Shown piece by piece: positions 10,481 through 17,946 of a stretch of DNA of 48,666 nucleotides. Each line of letters starts with the position of its first letter. The first letter of the stretch is position 1. The stretch is from positions 1 through 48,666 of the forward strand of contig NZ_NYVD01000134.1 of assembly GCF_002684405.1 (NCBI RefSeq), read 5' to 3'. A program made the translations under genes and the position numbers. Under the pieces are notes generated by a model. That model worked only from the letters and a program-made list of their open reading frames with translations. It searched no databases and was not told the DNA's origin. This DNA comes from Parvibaculum sp. Lineage in GTDB: Bacteria; Pseudomonadota; Alphaproteobacteria; Parvibaculales; Parvibaculaceae.

Positions 10481-10525
10481 TTGACAAAAGCATGACGCGA
10501 CCACATTTTCTTGTAACGATTACAA
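10481..10525 (+). promoter_or_regulatory. irr promoter with overlapping 7-1-7 palindrome
   Basis: A perfect TTGACA (10481-10486), a 17-base spacer and CATTTT (10504-10509) form a likely promoter with +1 near 10516. Over that point lies TTGTAACGATTACAA (10511-10525), an inverted repeat in the 7-1-7 form typical of Fur-family operators (arms TTGTAAC / ATTACAA). This suggests repression, perhaps by Irr itself or another Fur-family protein. Confidence 0.5.
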
Positions 10526-10550
10526 ACTGCATGTGAGTGCGAGAGAGAAT

Positions 10551-11009
10551 ATGGCGCATTTGACCCCTGACACCCAGGAGAGGCCCTACGCGCAGACCCT
10601 GTCGAGGCTGCGGGCGTCCGGATTGCGCCCCACGCGCCAGCGGCTCGCTCTCGGCCGCCTGCTCTTCGATGGCGGCGATCGTCACGTCACGGCCGAAGCA
10701 CTCCATGAGGAGTCCCAGAAAGCCGGTGTGAGCGTCTCCCTGGCCACGGTCTACAACACATTGCACCAGTTCACCGAAGCCGGCCTGCTGCGAGAGGTTG
10801 TGGTCGACTCCTCGCGTACCTATTTCGATACCAATGTCGACGACCATCATCACTTCTTCTTCGAGGATGATGGTCGCCTGATGGACATCTCCGGCGAGGA
10901 GATCGGGATCGAGCGCCTGCCGTCCGCGCCGGAAGGCACCGATATCTCCCGGGTCGATGTGATCGTGCGCCTTCAGGGCTCTTCGCAAGGCTCATCCGGC
11001 GATCGCTAA
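10551..11009 (+). CDS. irr: iron response regulator Irr (Fur family)
   Basis: Irr is the haem-responsive Fur-family regulator that controls iron and haem genes in alphaproteobacteria. The 152-residue protein has the winged-helix part (LRPTRQRLALGRLLF, SLATVYNTLHQFTEAGLL) and the HHH cluster at residues 99-101 (DDHHHFFF), which marks Irr rather than Fur or Zur. There is no cysteine at all, so the N-terminal haem regulatory motif of the Bradyrhizobium protein is absent, as in Irr proteins of many rhizobia. I chose ATG 10551 because GAGAGAGA precedes it; GTG 10533 has none. It is divergent from fabA and upstream of the rubrerythrin. Confidence 0.9.
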   Translation: MAHLTPDTQERPYAQTLSRLRASGLRPTRQRLALGRLLFDGGDRHVTAEALHEESQKAGVSVSLATVYNTLHQFTEAGLLREVVVDSSRTYFDTNVDDHHHFFFEDDGRLMDISGEEIGIERLPSAPEGTDISRVDVIVRLQGSSQGSSGDR

Positions 11010-11060
11010 GCGATCTTGTCAATTAAGAACTAATCGCAAAAACAGCCGCTTATAACGCTC

Positions 11061-11077
11061 TTTAGATACTGTCTAAA
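11061..11077 (+). promoter_or_regulatory. ICE-like (Irr) box upstream of rubrerythrin
   Basis: TTTAGATACTGTCTAAA is a 17-bp inverted repeat. It matches the Irr consensus as I recall it (TTTAGAA-N3-TTCTAAA) in 12 of the 14 fixed positions; only the innermost base of each arm differs. It ends 3 bases before the -35 element. Confidence 0.75.
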
Positions 11078-11080
11078 TTA

Positions 11081-11109
11081 TTGACGGGGTCTCGGGAGCG
11101 TTCTAGATT
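11081..11109 (+). promoter_or_regulatory. rubrerythrin promoter
   Basis: TTGACG (11081-11086), 17 bases, TAGATT (11104-11109): a good sigma70-type promoter. Transcription would start near 11116, giving a 5' leader of about 150 bases. Confidence 0.7.
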
Positions 11110-11141
11110 CGCCTGCGCATCCCCCCGAACGCCGCAAGCCT

Positions 11142-11245
11142 GGCCCGCCGCCGGGCCGCGAGACAATCGGCAACCGAAGGGGATGGGGCCGTTATTCGGC
11201 ACAACTGGTTCAGGGCGCCGGAGCCTGCTTCTTTGCCCCTCCGGC
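11142..11245 (+). other. two hairpins in the rubrerythrin 5' leader
   Basis: A 6-bp stem (11142-11147 with 11152-11157) and a 7-bp stem (11217-11223 with 11239-11245) lie in the predicted leader. The second ends about 10 bases before the ribosome-binding site AGGTGAGGAAAG. Confidence 0.4.
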
Positions 11246-11268
11246 CGTCAAACAGGTGAGGAAAGACC

Positions 11269-11691
11269 ATGGCATCGCTTGCTGGTTCCAAGACAATGGA
11301 CAATCTGAAAGAGGCTTTCTCGGGTGAAAGCCAGGCCAACCGCCGCTATCTCTATTTCGCCCAGAAGGCCGACGTCGAAGGTTACAACGATGTGGCCGCT
11401 GTGTTCCGCTCCACGGCGGAAGGCGAGACGGGCCACGCGCATGGCCATCTCGAATTCCTCGAGGAAGTCGGCGACCCGGCCACGGGCGAGCCGATCGGCA
11501 ACACCGACGCTAACCTCAAGGCCGCCATCGCCGGCGAAACCCACGAATACACCGACATGTATCCGGGTATGGCCCGCACGGCCCGCGACGAGGGCTTCGA
11601 CGAGATCGCCGACTGGTTCGAAACGTTGGCCAAGGCCGAAAAGAGCCATGCCGGCCGTTTCCAGAAGGCGCTTGACGGTCTGGACGACTGA
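11269..11691 (+). CDS. rubrerythrin-type diiron protein without rubredoxin domain
   Basis: The 140-residue protein is a ferritin-like four-helix bundle that probably reduces peroxide or handles iron in the cytoplasm. Diiron ligands can be placed at E20 (SGESQAN), E53 and H56 (EGETGH), E90/E93 (GETHEY) and E124/H127 (EKSH). The C-terminal rubredoxin domain of classical rubrerythrin is missing, so it needs an external electron donor. AGGTGAGGAAAG precedes the start. It has its own promoter with an ICE-like box and an intrinsic terminator right after it, but is followed by an Fe-S protein and DUF3501, a grouping I recall from other proteobacteria. Confidence 0.88.
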   Translation: MASLAGSKTMDNLKEAFSGESQANRRYLYFAQKADVEGYNDVAAVFRSTAEGETGHAHGHLEFLEEVGDPATGEPIGNTDANLKAAIAGETHEYTDMYPGMARTARDEGFDEIADWFETLAKAEKSHAGRFQKALDGLDD

Positions 11692-11701
11692 CAGGATGCA
11701 G

Positions 11702-11738
11702 GGGGTGAGGCGGCGGCAATGCCGCCTCCCCTCTTTTT
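11702..11738 (+). terminator. intrinsic terminator between rubrerythrin and the Fe-S gene
   Basis: GAGGCGGC (11707-11714) pairs with GCCGCCTC (11721-11728), extended by GGG/CCC across a bulged T, and TTTTT follows (11734-11738). It should uncouple high rubrerythrin expression from the downstream genes unless read-through occurs. Confidence 0.8.
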
Positions 11739-11803
11739 GTCTGTCCGCCGCACAGGAGACGAGTAGCGGCGGCGATCGCATGTCGCAAAAATAGGGGCAG
11801 GAC

Positions 11804-13147
11804 ATGACCGAAGGCAGCACCGCCGCGCCGACCCGCCATCCGCTGGATTGGCACAATCCCGATTTCTACGATCTCGACAAACTTGACGAAGAGCTGCGCC
11901 GGGTTTTCGACATCTGTCACGGCTGCCGGCGCTGCTTCAATCTCTGCGACAGTTTCCCCCGTCTTTTCGACCTGATCGATGAATCGCCCACCGGCGAACT
12001 CGACGAGGTGAAGTCGGAGGATTTCGGTCCCGTGGTCGAAGCCTGCACGCTTTGCGACATGTGTTTCATGACGAAGTGCCCTTATGTGCCTCCGCATGAA
12101 TTCAATCTCGATTTCCCCCATCTGATGCTGCGGTACCGCGCGGCGGAGGCGAAGCGCGAAGGCTTTCCCTTCACGCAGAAACAGCTCGCCCAGACCGACC
12201 GCAACGGCAAGCTGGCCGCGCCCGTATCCGGGCTCGCCAATTGGGGCTCCTCGACATCGAACAAGCTGACGCGCCCGGCGCTTGAAGCGGTCGCCGGTAT
12301 CGACCGCCGCGCCGAGCTGCCGAAATTCTACGGCAAGACCTTCACGATGCGCGCGAAGGCGCAGGACGCATCGGGCGAGGCCATGCCGAAGGATGCGCCC
12401 GCCAAGGGCCGTAAGGCCGCGATCTTCGCGACCTGTTTCGTGAACTACAACAACCCGCAAGTCGGCGAGGCCGCCCGCAAGGTGCTCGCGCATAACGGCG
12501 TGGAAACCGAAGTGGCCTACCCCGGCTGCTGCGGCATGCCCTTCCTTGAGCAGGGCGATATCGCCAAGGTCGCCGAGCAGGCCCGCAAGGTCGCAAAGGA
12601 CATGGGCGAGTGGATCGACAAGGGCTATGACATCATCACGCTGACCGCCTCATGCGGCCTGATGTTCAAGCTGGAATGGCCGCTTATCCTGCCCGACGAC
12701 CCGGATGTGAAGAGGCTCGCCGCCGCCACCCGCGACATCGACGAATATGTTGTCGACATCGCGAAAAACGAAGGGCTCGCATCGGGGCTCAACCCTGTCG
12801 ATGGCGGTGTCAGCGCGCATCTTGCCTGTCATGCGCGCGCCCAGAACATGGGCGCGAAATCGGTTGAAATGCTGAAGCTCATTCCTGACATCAAGGTGGA
12901 TGTGGTGGAGCGTTGCTCCGGCCACGGAGGGACCTTCGGCGTCATGAAGGAAACCTTCGAAACCGCGATGAAGGTCGGCAAGACGGCGGCGCGCAACGTC
13001 AACAAGACCGGCAACAAATATGTGACCTCGGACTGCCCGCTGGCGGGCAAGCATCTCGTTCAGGAAATCGGCGAGATGGACGATGCGACGCCGCCCTCCG
13101 CGCAGCATCCGATCGAGATCATGGCGCGGGCCTGGGGACTTCTCTGA
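11804..13147 (+). CDS. iron-sulfur protein, GlpC/heterodisulfide-reductase-like (CCG domain)
   Basis: The 447-residue protein has two [4Fe-4S] ferredoxin motifs near the N-terminus (C38, C41, C44, C48; C81, C84, C87, C92) and then CCG-type domains as in GlpC, GlcF and HdrB. The first CCG motif is intact ([13 protein letters not shown]); the second reads RCSGHGG, with one cysteine of the pair replaced by serine. It is soluble, with no membrane segment, and likely moves electrons between a donor and an unknown acceptor. It follows rubrerythrin and precedes DUF3501, so it could feed the rubrerythrin, which lacks rubredoxin; this is inference. GGGGCAGG precedes the ATG. Confidence 0.85.
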   Translation: MTEGSTAAPTRHPLDWHNPDFYDLDKLDEELRRVFDICHGCRRCFNLCDSFPRLFDLIDESPTGELDEVKSEDFGPVVEACTLCDMCFMTKCPYVPPHEFNLDFPHLMLRYRAAEAKREGFPFTQKQLAQTDRNGKLAAPVSGLANWGSSTSNKLTRPALEAVAGIDRRAELPKFYGKTFTMRAKAQDASGEAMPKDAPAKGRKAAIFATCFVNYNNPQVGEAARKVLAHNGVETEVAYPGCCGMPFLEQGDIAKVAEQARKVAKDMGEWIDKGYDIITLTASCGLMFKLEWPLILPDDPDVKRLAAATRDIDEYVVDIAKNEGLASGLNPVDGGVSAHLACHARAQNMGAKSVEMLKLIPDIKVDVVERCSGHGGTFGVMKETFETAMKVGKTAARNVNKTGNKYVTSDCPLAGKHLVQEIGEMDDATPPSAQHPIEIMARAWGLL

Positions 13148-13190
13148 AGTCCGGGTGGCCGCGCGCAAGGCAAAAGAGCAGGACAGGAAA

Positions 13191-13784
13191 ATGACCGCAC
13201 AGAAACGGGAAATCACGCGCGACGATATTCTGCCGCTGGAGACATATGCCGCCCAGCGCAAGGAGCGCCGCGCCAAAAGTGCCGAGATGAAGCGGACGCG
13301 TCGTCTGGGTGTCGGCCCCTTCTGCACTTTCTATTTCGAAAATTACGACACGATGTTTCAGCAGATCCACGAGATGCTTTACATCGAAAAGGGCGGCGAG
13401 GAGCAGATCGCCGACGAGCTGGCGGCCTATAATCCGCTGATCCCCAATGGCCGCGAATTCGTCGCGACGATCATGTTCGAGATCAACGATGCCGTGCAGC
13501 GCGACAAGGAATTGCGGCGTCTGGCCCATGTCGAGGATTTCATTTTCATCGATATTGGCGGCGAGCGCGCCAAGGCCGTACCGGAGCAGGATGTCGAACG
13601 CACAACGGCGGACGGCAAGACCTCCTCGGTGCATTTCGTGCACTTCCCGCTTACCGACGAGCAGGCCGAAAAATTCAAGGATCCGTCCGTGGACGTCTCG
13701 CTCGTGATCTCGCACGAGAATTACGGTCACATAGCGATGATGCCGAAGGATGTGCGTGAGGCGCTGGTCGACGATCTCGCCTGA
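13191..13784 (+). CDS. DUF3501 family protein
   Basis: The 197-residue soluble protein matches my memory of DUF3501. It shows the conserved MKRTRRLGVGPFCTFYFEN stretch, a MLYIEKGGEEQI segment and a C-terminal VSLVISHENYGHIAMMP segment. It has no signal peptide and only a single cysteine (in FCTF), so it is unlikely to bind an iron-sulfur cluster on its own. The ATG is preceded by GGACAGGAAA and lies 43 bases after the Fe-S gene, so the two are probably co-transcribed. Function unknown; the neighbourhood suggests a partner in a rubrerythrin-linked redox pathway. Confidence 0.85.
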   Translation: MTAQKREITRDDILPLETYAAQRKERRAKSAEMKRTRRLGVGPFCTFYFENYDTMFQQIHEMLYIEKGGEEQIADELAAYNPLIPNGREFVATIMFEINDAVQRDKELRRLAHVEDFIFIDIGGERAKAVPEQDVERTTADGKTSSVHFVHFPLTDEQAEKFKDPSVDVSLVISHENYGHIAMMPKDVREALVDDLA

Positions 13785-13805
13785 CGGGACCTTCCCGAAA
13801 GGGCC

Positions 13806-14420
13806 TCAGTCGAAATCCTCGTCGGGATAGACACCCCACAGGCGTGTCCTCGGCACATAGCCCTCATAGCCCTGGGTCTCGACGCGGCACCATGCGCCGG
13901 CGCAGCTTTTGAGGCTCGCCAGCACATCTGTGTCGGCATAGGCCACAATGGCGGCACCCGGGATCGGCTCGTCAAGGATCGGCACCGGCGCGCCGTCCTT
14001 TTCTGCGAGGAAAAGCGCGGTTCGCCGCCCGTCCAGCATGGAATGCCAGATCCAGCCGACATCGCCGTCCACATCGCGGACTTTGCGCCAGCGGCTGGTC
14101 TCGGCGATGATTTCCAGCGGCATGCGCCGGCGCACGAACACCCAGTCCACCGGATAGTCGGTTCCCGGGCCGCGCCGCAGATTGGCGCGATCCGATTTCA
14201 GGCTGACGAAACGCGGCACAGGCAGTCCCGTGGCCGAGCCGGGCTCATGCGTCACCGGCACCGGCTCCTGCGCCGGGATAAACGTCTCCTTTGCGCCGCC
14301 CTCATTCGCTGAGGCGGCGGTCATGGCGGCGAAGAGCATCGCAAGGCTGATGGCGCCCGCCGCGGCAAGGCGCGAGGCGGGCAGGCGAGAAAGGGGTCCG
14401 GTAATTTTACTGTTCCGCAT
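13806..14420 (-). CDS. periplasmic bacterial-SH3 domain protein
   Basis: The 204-residue protein has an N-terminal signal sequence (ending around AAMTAASA) and a bacterial SH3-like region: DRANLRRGPGTDYPVDWVF, RWRKVRDVDGDVGWIWHSML, then a second half with CAGAWCRVETQGYEGYVP. This pattern is typical of alphaproteobacterial SH3_4-type proteins thought to act in the envelope, perhaps at peptidoglycan. I chose ATG 14420; a TTG 33 bases upstream extends the frame but adds no signal-like sequence. It converges with DUF3501 and is divergent from the dehydrogenase that follows. Confidence 0.82.
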   Translation of the reverse strand: MRNSKITGPLSRLPASRLAAAGAISLAMLFAAMTAASANEGGAKETFIPAQEPVPVTHEPGSATGLPVPRFVSLKSDRANLRRGPGTDYPVDWVFVRRRMPLEIIAETSRWRKVRDVDGDVGWIWHSMLDGRRTALFLAEKDGAPVPILDEPIPGAAIVAYADTDVLASLKSCAGAWCRVETQGYEGYVPRTRLWGVYPDEDFD

Positions 14421-14613
14421 CTGGTTTCGGAGGCCCGAACCGGTATTTGGCAAGCTGGCCTGCCTCAGGTCAAGCGGCGTCGGCCCGGATGACGTTGAGT
14501 TAAGGGGAGAACGCGCTTGGTACGGGACCGGCCCCTCTGGTAAACAGAAATTCCCGCTTCCCTTGTGATCGCAGGCACCGCGTCATGGTGCCTTCCGCCG
14601 GAGCACCGCTCGA

Positions 14614-15606
14614 ATGACCGTCAAGAAACCCCTCGTCATCGTTACCCGCAAACTGCCCGACCAGATCGAGCAGCGCATGTCGGAATTGTTCGATGTCAGG
14701 TTGAATGAAGACGATCACCCCATGTCCCAGCAGGAACTGGCCGACGCAATCGCCGAAGCGGAGGTTCTGGTGCCCACCGTGACGGACCGGATCGACGGAC
14801 GCCTGCTCGCGCATGCGGGCGAAAAGCTCCGCCTCATCGCGCAGTTCGGGACAGGCGTCGACAATGTCGATGTGGAAAGCGCCCGCCGTCGCGGGATTAC
14901 GGTAACGAACACACCCGGCGTATTGACCGACGACACGGCCGACATGGCTATGGCGCTCATTCTCGCCGTGCCGCGCCGCCTGTCGGAGGGCGCGCGCTAT
15001 CTGAGGGACAATGACGGCAAATGGCCGGGCTGGTCGCCGTCATGGATGCTGGGCCGGCGTATCACCGGCAAGCGGCTGGGTATTATCGGCATGGGCCGGA
15101 TCGGACAGGCGGTTGCGCAGCGGGCCAAGGCTTTCGGCCTTGAAATCCACTATCACAATCGCAAGCCTGCCAATCAGGTCATCGAGAAGGAACTCGGCGC
15201 CACCTATTGGGAAGACCTCGACGCGATGCTCGCCAAGGTCGACATCGTGACGCTGCATTGCCCGCATACGCCGCAGACCTTCCACATGATCGACACGCGC
15301 CGCTTCAAACTGATGAAGCCCGAGGCCTATATCGTGAATACGGCGCGCGGCGAGATCATCGACGAAAACGCGCTGGTGCGCGCGCTGGAAGGCGGCGAGA
15401 TCGCGGGCGCGGGGCTGGATGTCTTCGAACATGAGCCCGCCGTGAACCCGCGCCTTCTCGGCCTCGGCAATGTGGTGCTGCTGCCGCATATGAGTTCGTC
15501 CACCATCGAGGGCCGGATGGAGATGGGTGGCAAGGTCATCGTCAACATCAAGACCTTCATGGACGGTCACAGGCCGCCCGACCGGGTCATTCCCGCCATT
15601 ATGTAG
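14614..15606 (+). CDS. D-isomer-specific 2-hydroxyacid dehydrogenase (glyoxylate/hydroxypyruvate reductase type)
   Basis: The 330-residue NAD(P)-dependent enzyme has the Rossmann motif GIIGMGRIGQAVAQR, the catalytic arginine in NTARGEIID, glutamate in DVFEHEP and histidine in LLPHMSS. Closest known types are GyaR/GhrB, which reduce glyoxylate or hydroxypyruvate, so a D-glycerate dehydrogenase role is likely. The exact substrate cannot be read from sequence. It stands alone, converging on moeB. Confidence 0.88.
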   Translation: MTVKKPLVIVTRKLPDQIEQRMSELFDVRLNEDDHPMSQQELADAIAEAEVLVPTVTDRIDGRLLAHAGEKLRLIAQFGTGVDNVDVESARRRGITVTNTPGVLTDDTADMAMALILAVPRRLSEGARYLRDNDGKWPGWSPSWMLGRRITGKRLGIIGMGRIGQAVAQRAKAFGLEIHYHNRKPANQVIEKELGATYWEDLDAMLAKVDIVTLHCPHTPQTFHMIDTRRFKLMKPEAYIVNTARGEIIDENALVRALEGGEIAGAGLDVFEHEPAVNPRLLGLGNVVLLPHMSSSTIEGRMEMGGKVIVNIKTFMDGHRPPDRVIPAIM

Positions 15607-15660
15607 AATGGCGGCGGATGAACCGGTCCAGACGCAAAAGAGATCGCGTGATCCCGGCGA

Positions 15661-16446
15661 TTATGTGATCGTCGGATTCTCGCCCGTCAGCGGGTTTGCC
15701 GGGTCCCATTTCAGCTTCACCGTGCGGAAGCGCGTATCCAGCGCATCATAGATGAGCAGCTTGCCGGCAAGGCTTGTCCCCGCGCCCGTAATCTCCTTGA
15801 TGACTTCAAGCGCCTGGAGCGACCCCATGACGCCGGTGAGCGCGCCCATCACGCCCGCCTCCTCGCAGGTCGGGACCGAGCCGGGCTCGGGCGTCTCGCC
15901 GATAAAGTCGCGGTAGTTGGGCATCGGTTTGCCGTCGGCGTCGTTCTCATACGCCTTGAAGGTCGCGATTTGTCCTTCGAACTGGCCGACCGCGGCGGAA
16001 ACGAGCGGCACCTTCGCGAAGTAGCAGGCATCGTTCACGACGAAGCGCGTTTCGAAATTGTCGCAGCCATCGGCGACGATGTCGTATTGCGAAACGATGT
16101 CGCGCGCATTTTCTGCCGTCAGCCGCTCCGTATGCTGATGGACCGTCACATCGGGGTTGAGGCGGGCGATGGCCGCCGCCGCGCTATCGGTTTTGGGACG
16201 GTTCACATCTTCCGTGCCATGGATGATCTGGCGCTGGAGGTTGGACAGCGACACCTCGTCATTGTCGATCACGCCCAGCGTGCCGACACCCGCCGCGGCG
16301 AGATACATCAGGCAGGGTGAGCCGAGGCCGCCCGCGCCGATCACCAGCACTTTCGCGTTCAGAAGTTTTTGCTGTCCCGGCCCGCCGATTTCCTTCAGCA
16401 CGATGTGTCGTGCATAGCGGTCCAGTTGTTCGTCCGTCAGTGCCAT
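15661..16446 (-). CDS. moeB: MoeB/ThiF family adenylyltransferase
   Basis: This E1-like enzyme adenylates the C-terminal glycine of MoaD or ThiS-type sulfur carriers. The 261-residue protein has the ATP-binding motif GAGGLGSPCLMYLAAAGVG, the NLQRQIIH segment, the DGCDNFETRFVVND metal/ATP region and a conserved cysteine in PTCEEAGVMG. No rhodanese domain is fused. No molybdopterin or thiamin genes flank it, so the partner is not known from context. It lies 61 bases after the thioesterase on the same strand and could be the last gene of that unit. Confidence 0.88.
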   Translation of the reverse strand: MALTDEQLDRYARHIVLKEIGGPGQQKLLNAKVLVIGAGGLGSPCLMYLAAAGVGTLGVIDNDEVSLSNLQRQIIHGTEDVNRPKTDSAAAAIARLNPDVTVHQHTERLTAENARDIVSQYDIVADGCDNFETRFVVNDACYFAKVPLVSAAVGQFEGQIATFKAYENDADGKPMPNYRDFIGETPEPGSVPTCEEAGVMGALTGVMGSLQALEVIKEITGAGTSLAGKLLIYDALDTRFRTVKLKWDPANPLTGENPTIT

Positions 16447-16507
16447 TCATGCGCCTCCACCCCTTAAGGGCCATGCTCCGGGGTTTCTGTCAAATGGAGG
16501 CGGCTGT

Positions 16508-17308
16508 CTATTCAGGCAAGGGCAACAGCACGGCGCTTTGGCAGGACCGCCCGATCCGCCCATAAACATCGAAGATTTCCGACTCTGTGAAACCGCGCCC
16601 GTCGCCCCACCAGTCGCCGCGCTGGGCGACGCCGATCCATTCGCCTTGCGGCGCGCGCGACAGATGGAAGGAGAGGTCGGCATTGGGCCATCCGGCAGCA
16701 TTGGGCCGCGTGCCGCTATCGGTCACGGTGAAGAGCGTGGAAACATCCGCCACAGCCATGGCGTTGGAAAAGGGCGTGGGCGAGGCATGGAAGGGCCGGT
16801 GGAGGCGGAACCACTTCGCCCGCGTCCCGTCTTCATGGCGCGTGTCGCGAATGTCCACCAGGTCGAGGAAACCCTGCTGCGTGTTCTTGGCGAAGAATTC
16901 CGGCATTTCCCAGGCGGGATAGCTCTCCGGCTCGAATGCCGTTTTATCGGGCGCGCCGGGCAGGCCGTCGATCTCTACGGGCTGCTGGAAACAGGCGACA
17001 GCCTTGGTTTGCAGCTTGCCGTTGGCGTGGAGTTCATTCTCGAAAACGGCAACCCGGCCGCCTTCGCGCACCGGCGTCATGCGGCTTTCGATTTCGGTGA
17101 GCGGCAAGGGACGCAGCAGATAGACATGCGCGGAGACGAGCGCACCCAGACCGCGTTCCCCCGCCATGACCTCCATTTCGCCGACGGCAAGGGCGCTTGC
17201 CGCGCCGCCATGCATACCGCCGAACGGCCCCTGCGCCTCCTGGCGGGGGTGCCAGTGATTGCCGTCATGGGAAAAGACCGGCGCGAAATCCGTCACGGGA
17301 GCATTCAT
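16508..17308 (-). CDS. TesB-like acyl-CoA thioesterase
   Basis: The 266-residue protein looks like a double-hotdog thioesterase. The N-terminal half has FGGMHGGAASALAV followed by a strand-rich VYLLRPLP part, and the C-terminal half has SNAMAVADVSTLF and a PNADLSFHLSRAPQGEWIGV strand, as in TesB relatives. It would hydrolyse acyl-CoAs in the cytoplasm; the chain preference is unknown. It starts 15 bases after the isomerase-like gene and belongs to the small operon divergent from the HxlR regulator. Confidence 0.8.
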   Translation of the reverse strand: MNAPVTDFAPVFSHDGNHWHPRQEAQGPFGGMHGGAASALAVGEMEVMAGERGLGALVSAHVYLLRPLPLTEIESRMTPVREGGRVAVFENELHANGKLQTKAVACFQQPVEIDGLPGAPDKTAFEPESYPAWEMPEFFAKNTQQGFLDLVDIRDTRHEDGTRAKWFRLHRPFHASPTPFSNAMAVADVSTLFTVTDSGTRPNAAGWPNADLSFHLSRAPQGEWIGVAQRGDWWGDGRGFTESEIFDVYGRIGRSCQSAVLLPLPE

Positions 17309-17323
17309 GAAACAGCGTCCTTT

Positions 17324-17929
17324 TTACTGGCCGGTGATGGCCTCTTCCACGTCGCGAAGCCTGTCCTTGCCGAAATAGATATCGCCATCGACGAAGAAGG
17401 TAGGAATACCGAAAGCGCCGCGCGCCACGCTATCCTCCGTATTCGCAACGAGCTTTGCCTTTACCGCCGGGTCCTGAATGCGCTCTAGGATATGTGCGCC
17501 GTCGATCCCGGCGTCGTTCAGCACCGCGCAGATGATGTCCGGGTCGTCCATCTTCTTCGATTGCTCCCACATCGCGCTCATCACCGTATCGACATAGCGC
17601 GGAAGGTCGCCATCCATCTCCGCGGCAATGGCGCCGCGCATGATCTGCAGCGTGTTGACGGGGAAATGTTCGTTCATGCGGAACCTGTCGATCCCGTGCT
17701 TCTCGATGAAGCGGCGCATTTCCAGCGCCTGATACTCGCCTTTGTTCCGGATGCCCTGATTGGCGATCATCGGCGACACATTGTTGGTGGCCTTGAAGAT
17801 GCCGCCCAGCAGCACCGGTACATAGCTGAATGCGACACCGGTGCGCGCTTCGATTTCCGGCACGATCTTGTGTGCGAGATAGGCGTTCGGGCTGCCGAAG
17901 TCGAAATGAAACTCGACATTCTTCGTCAT
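17324..17929 (-). CDS. 2-hydroxychromene-2-carboxylate isomerase-like (DsbA/kappa GST fold)
   Basis: The 201-residue protein has the kappa-class GST/HCCA isomerase fold. It has the serine motif FDFGSPNAYLA in place of a DsbA CxxC, and a GIPTFFVDGDIYFGKDRL C-terminal segment. Such enzymes isomerise ring-cleavage products or conjugate glutathione. No other aromatic-degradation gene is adjacent, so the substrate is open. It lies 17 bases after the SDR gene and 15 before the thioesterase. Confidence 0.85.
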   Translation of the reverse strand: MTKNVEFHFDFGSPNAYLAHKIVPEIEARTGVAFSYVPVLLGGIFKATNNVSPMIANQGIRNKGEYQALEMRRFIEKHGIDRFRMNEHFPVNTLQIMRGAIAAEMDGDLPRYVDTVMSAMWEQSKKMDDPDIICAVLNDAGIDGAHILERIQDPAVKAKLVANTEDSVARGAFGIPTFFVDGDIYFGKDRLRDVEEAITGQ

Positions 17930-17946
17930 GATGTGTCCTTCGGAGG

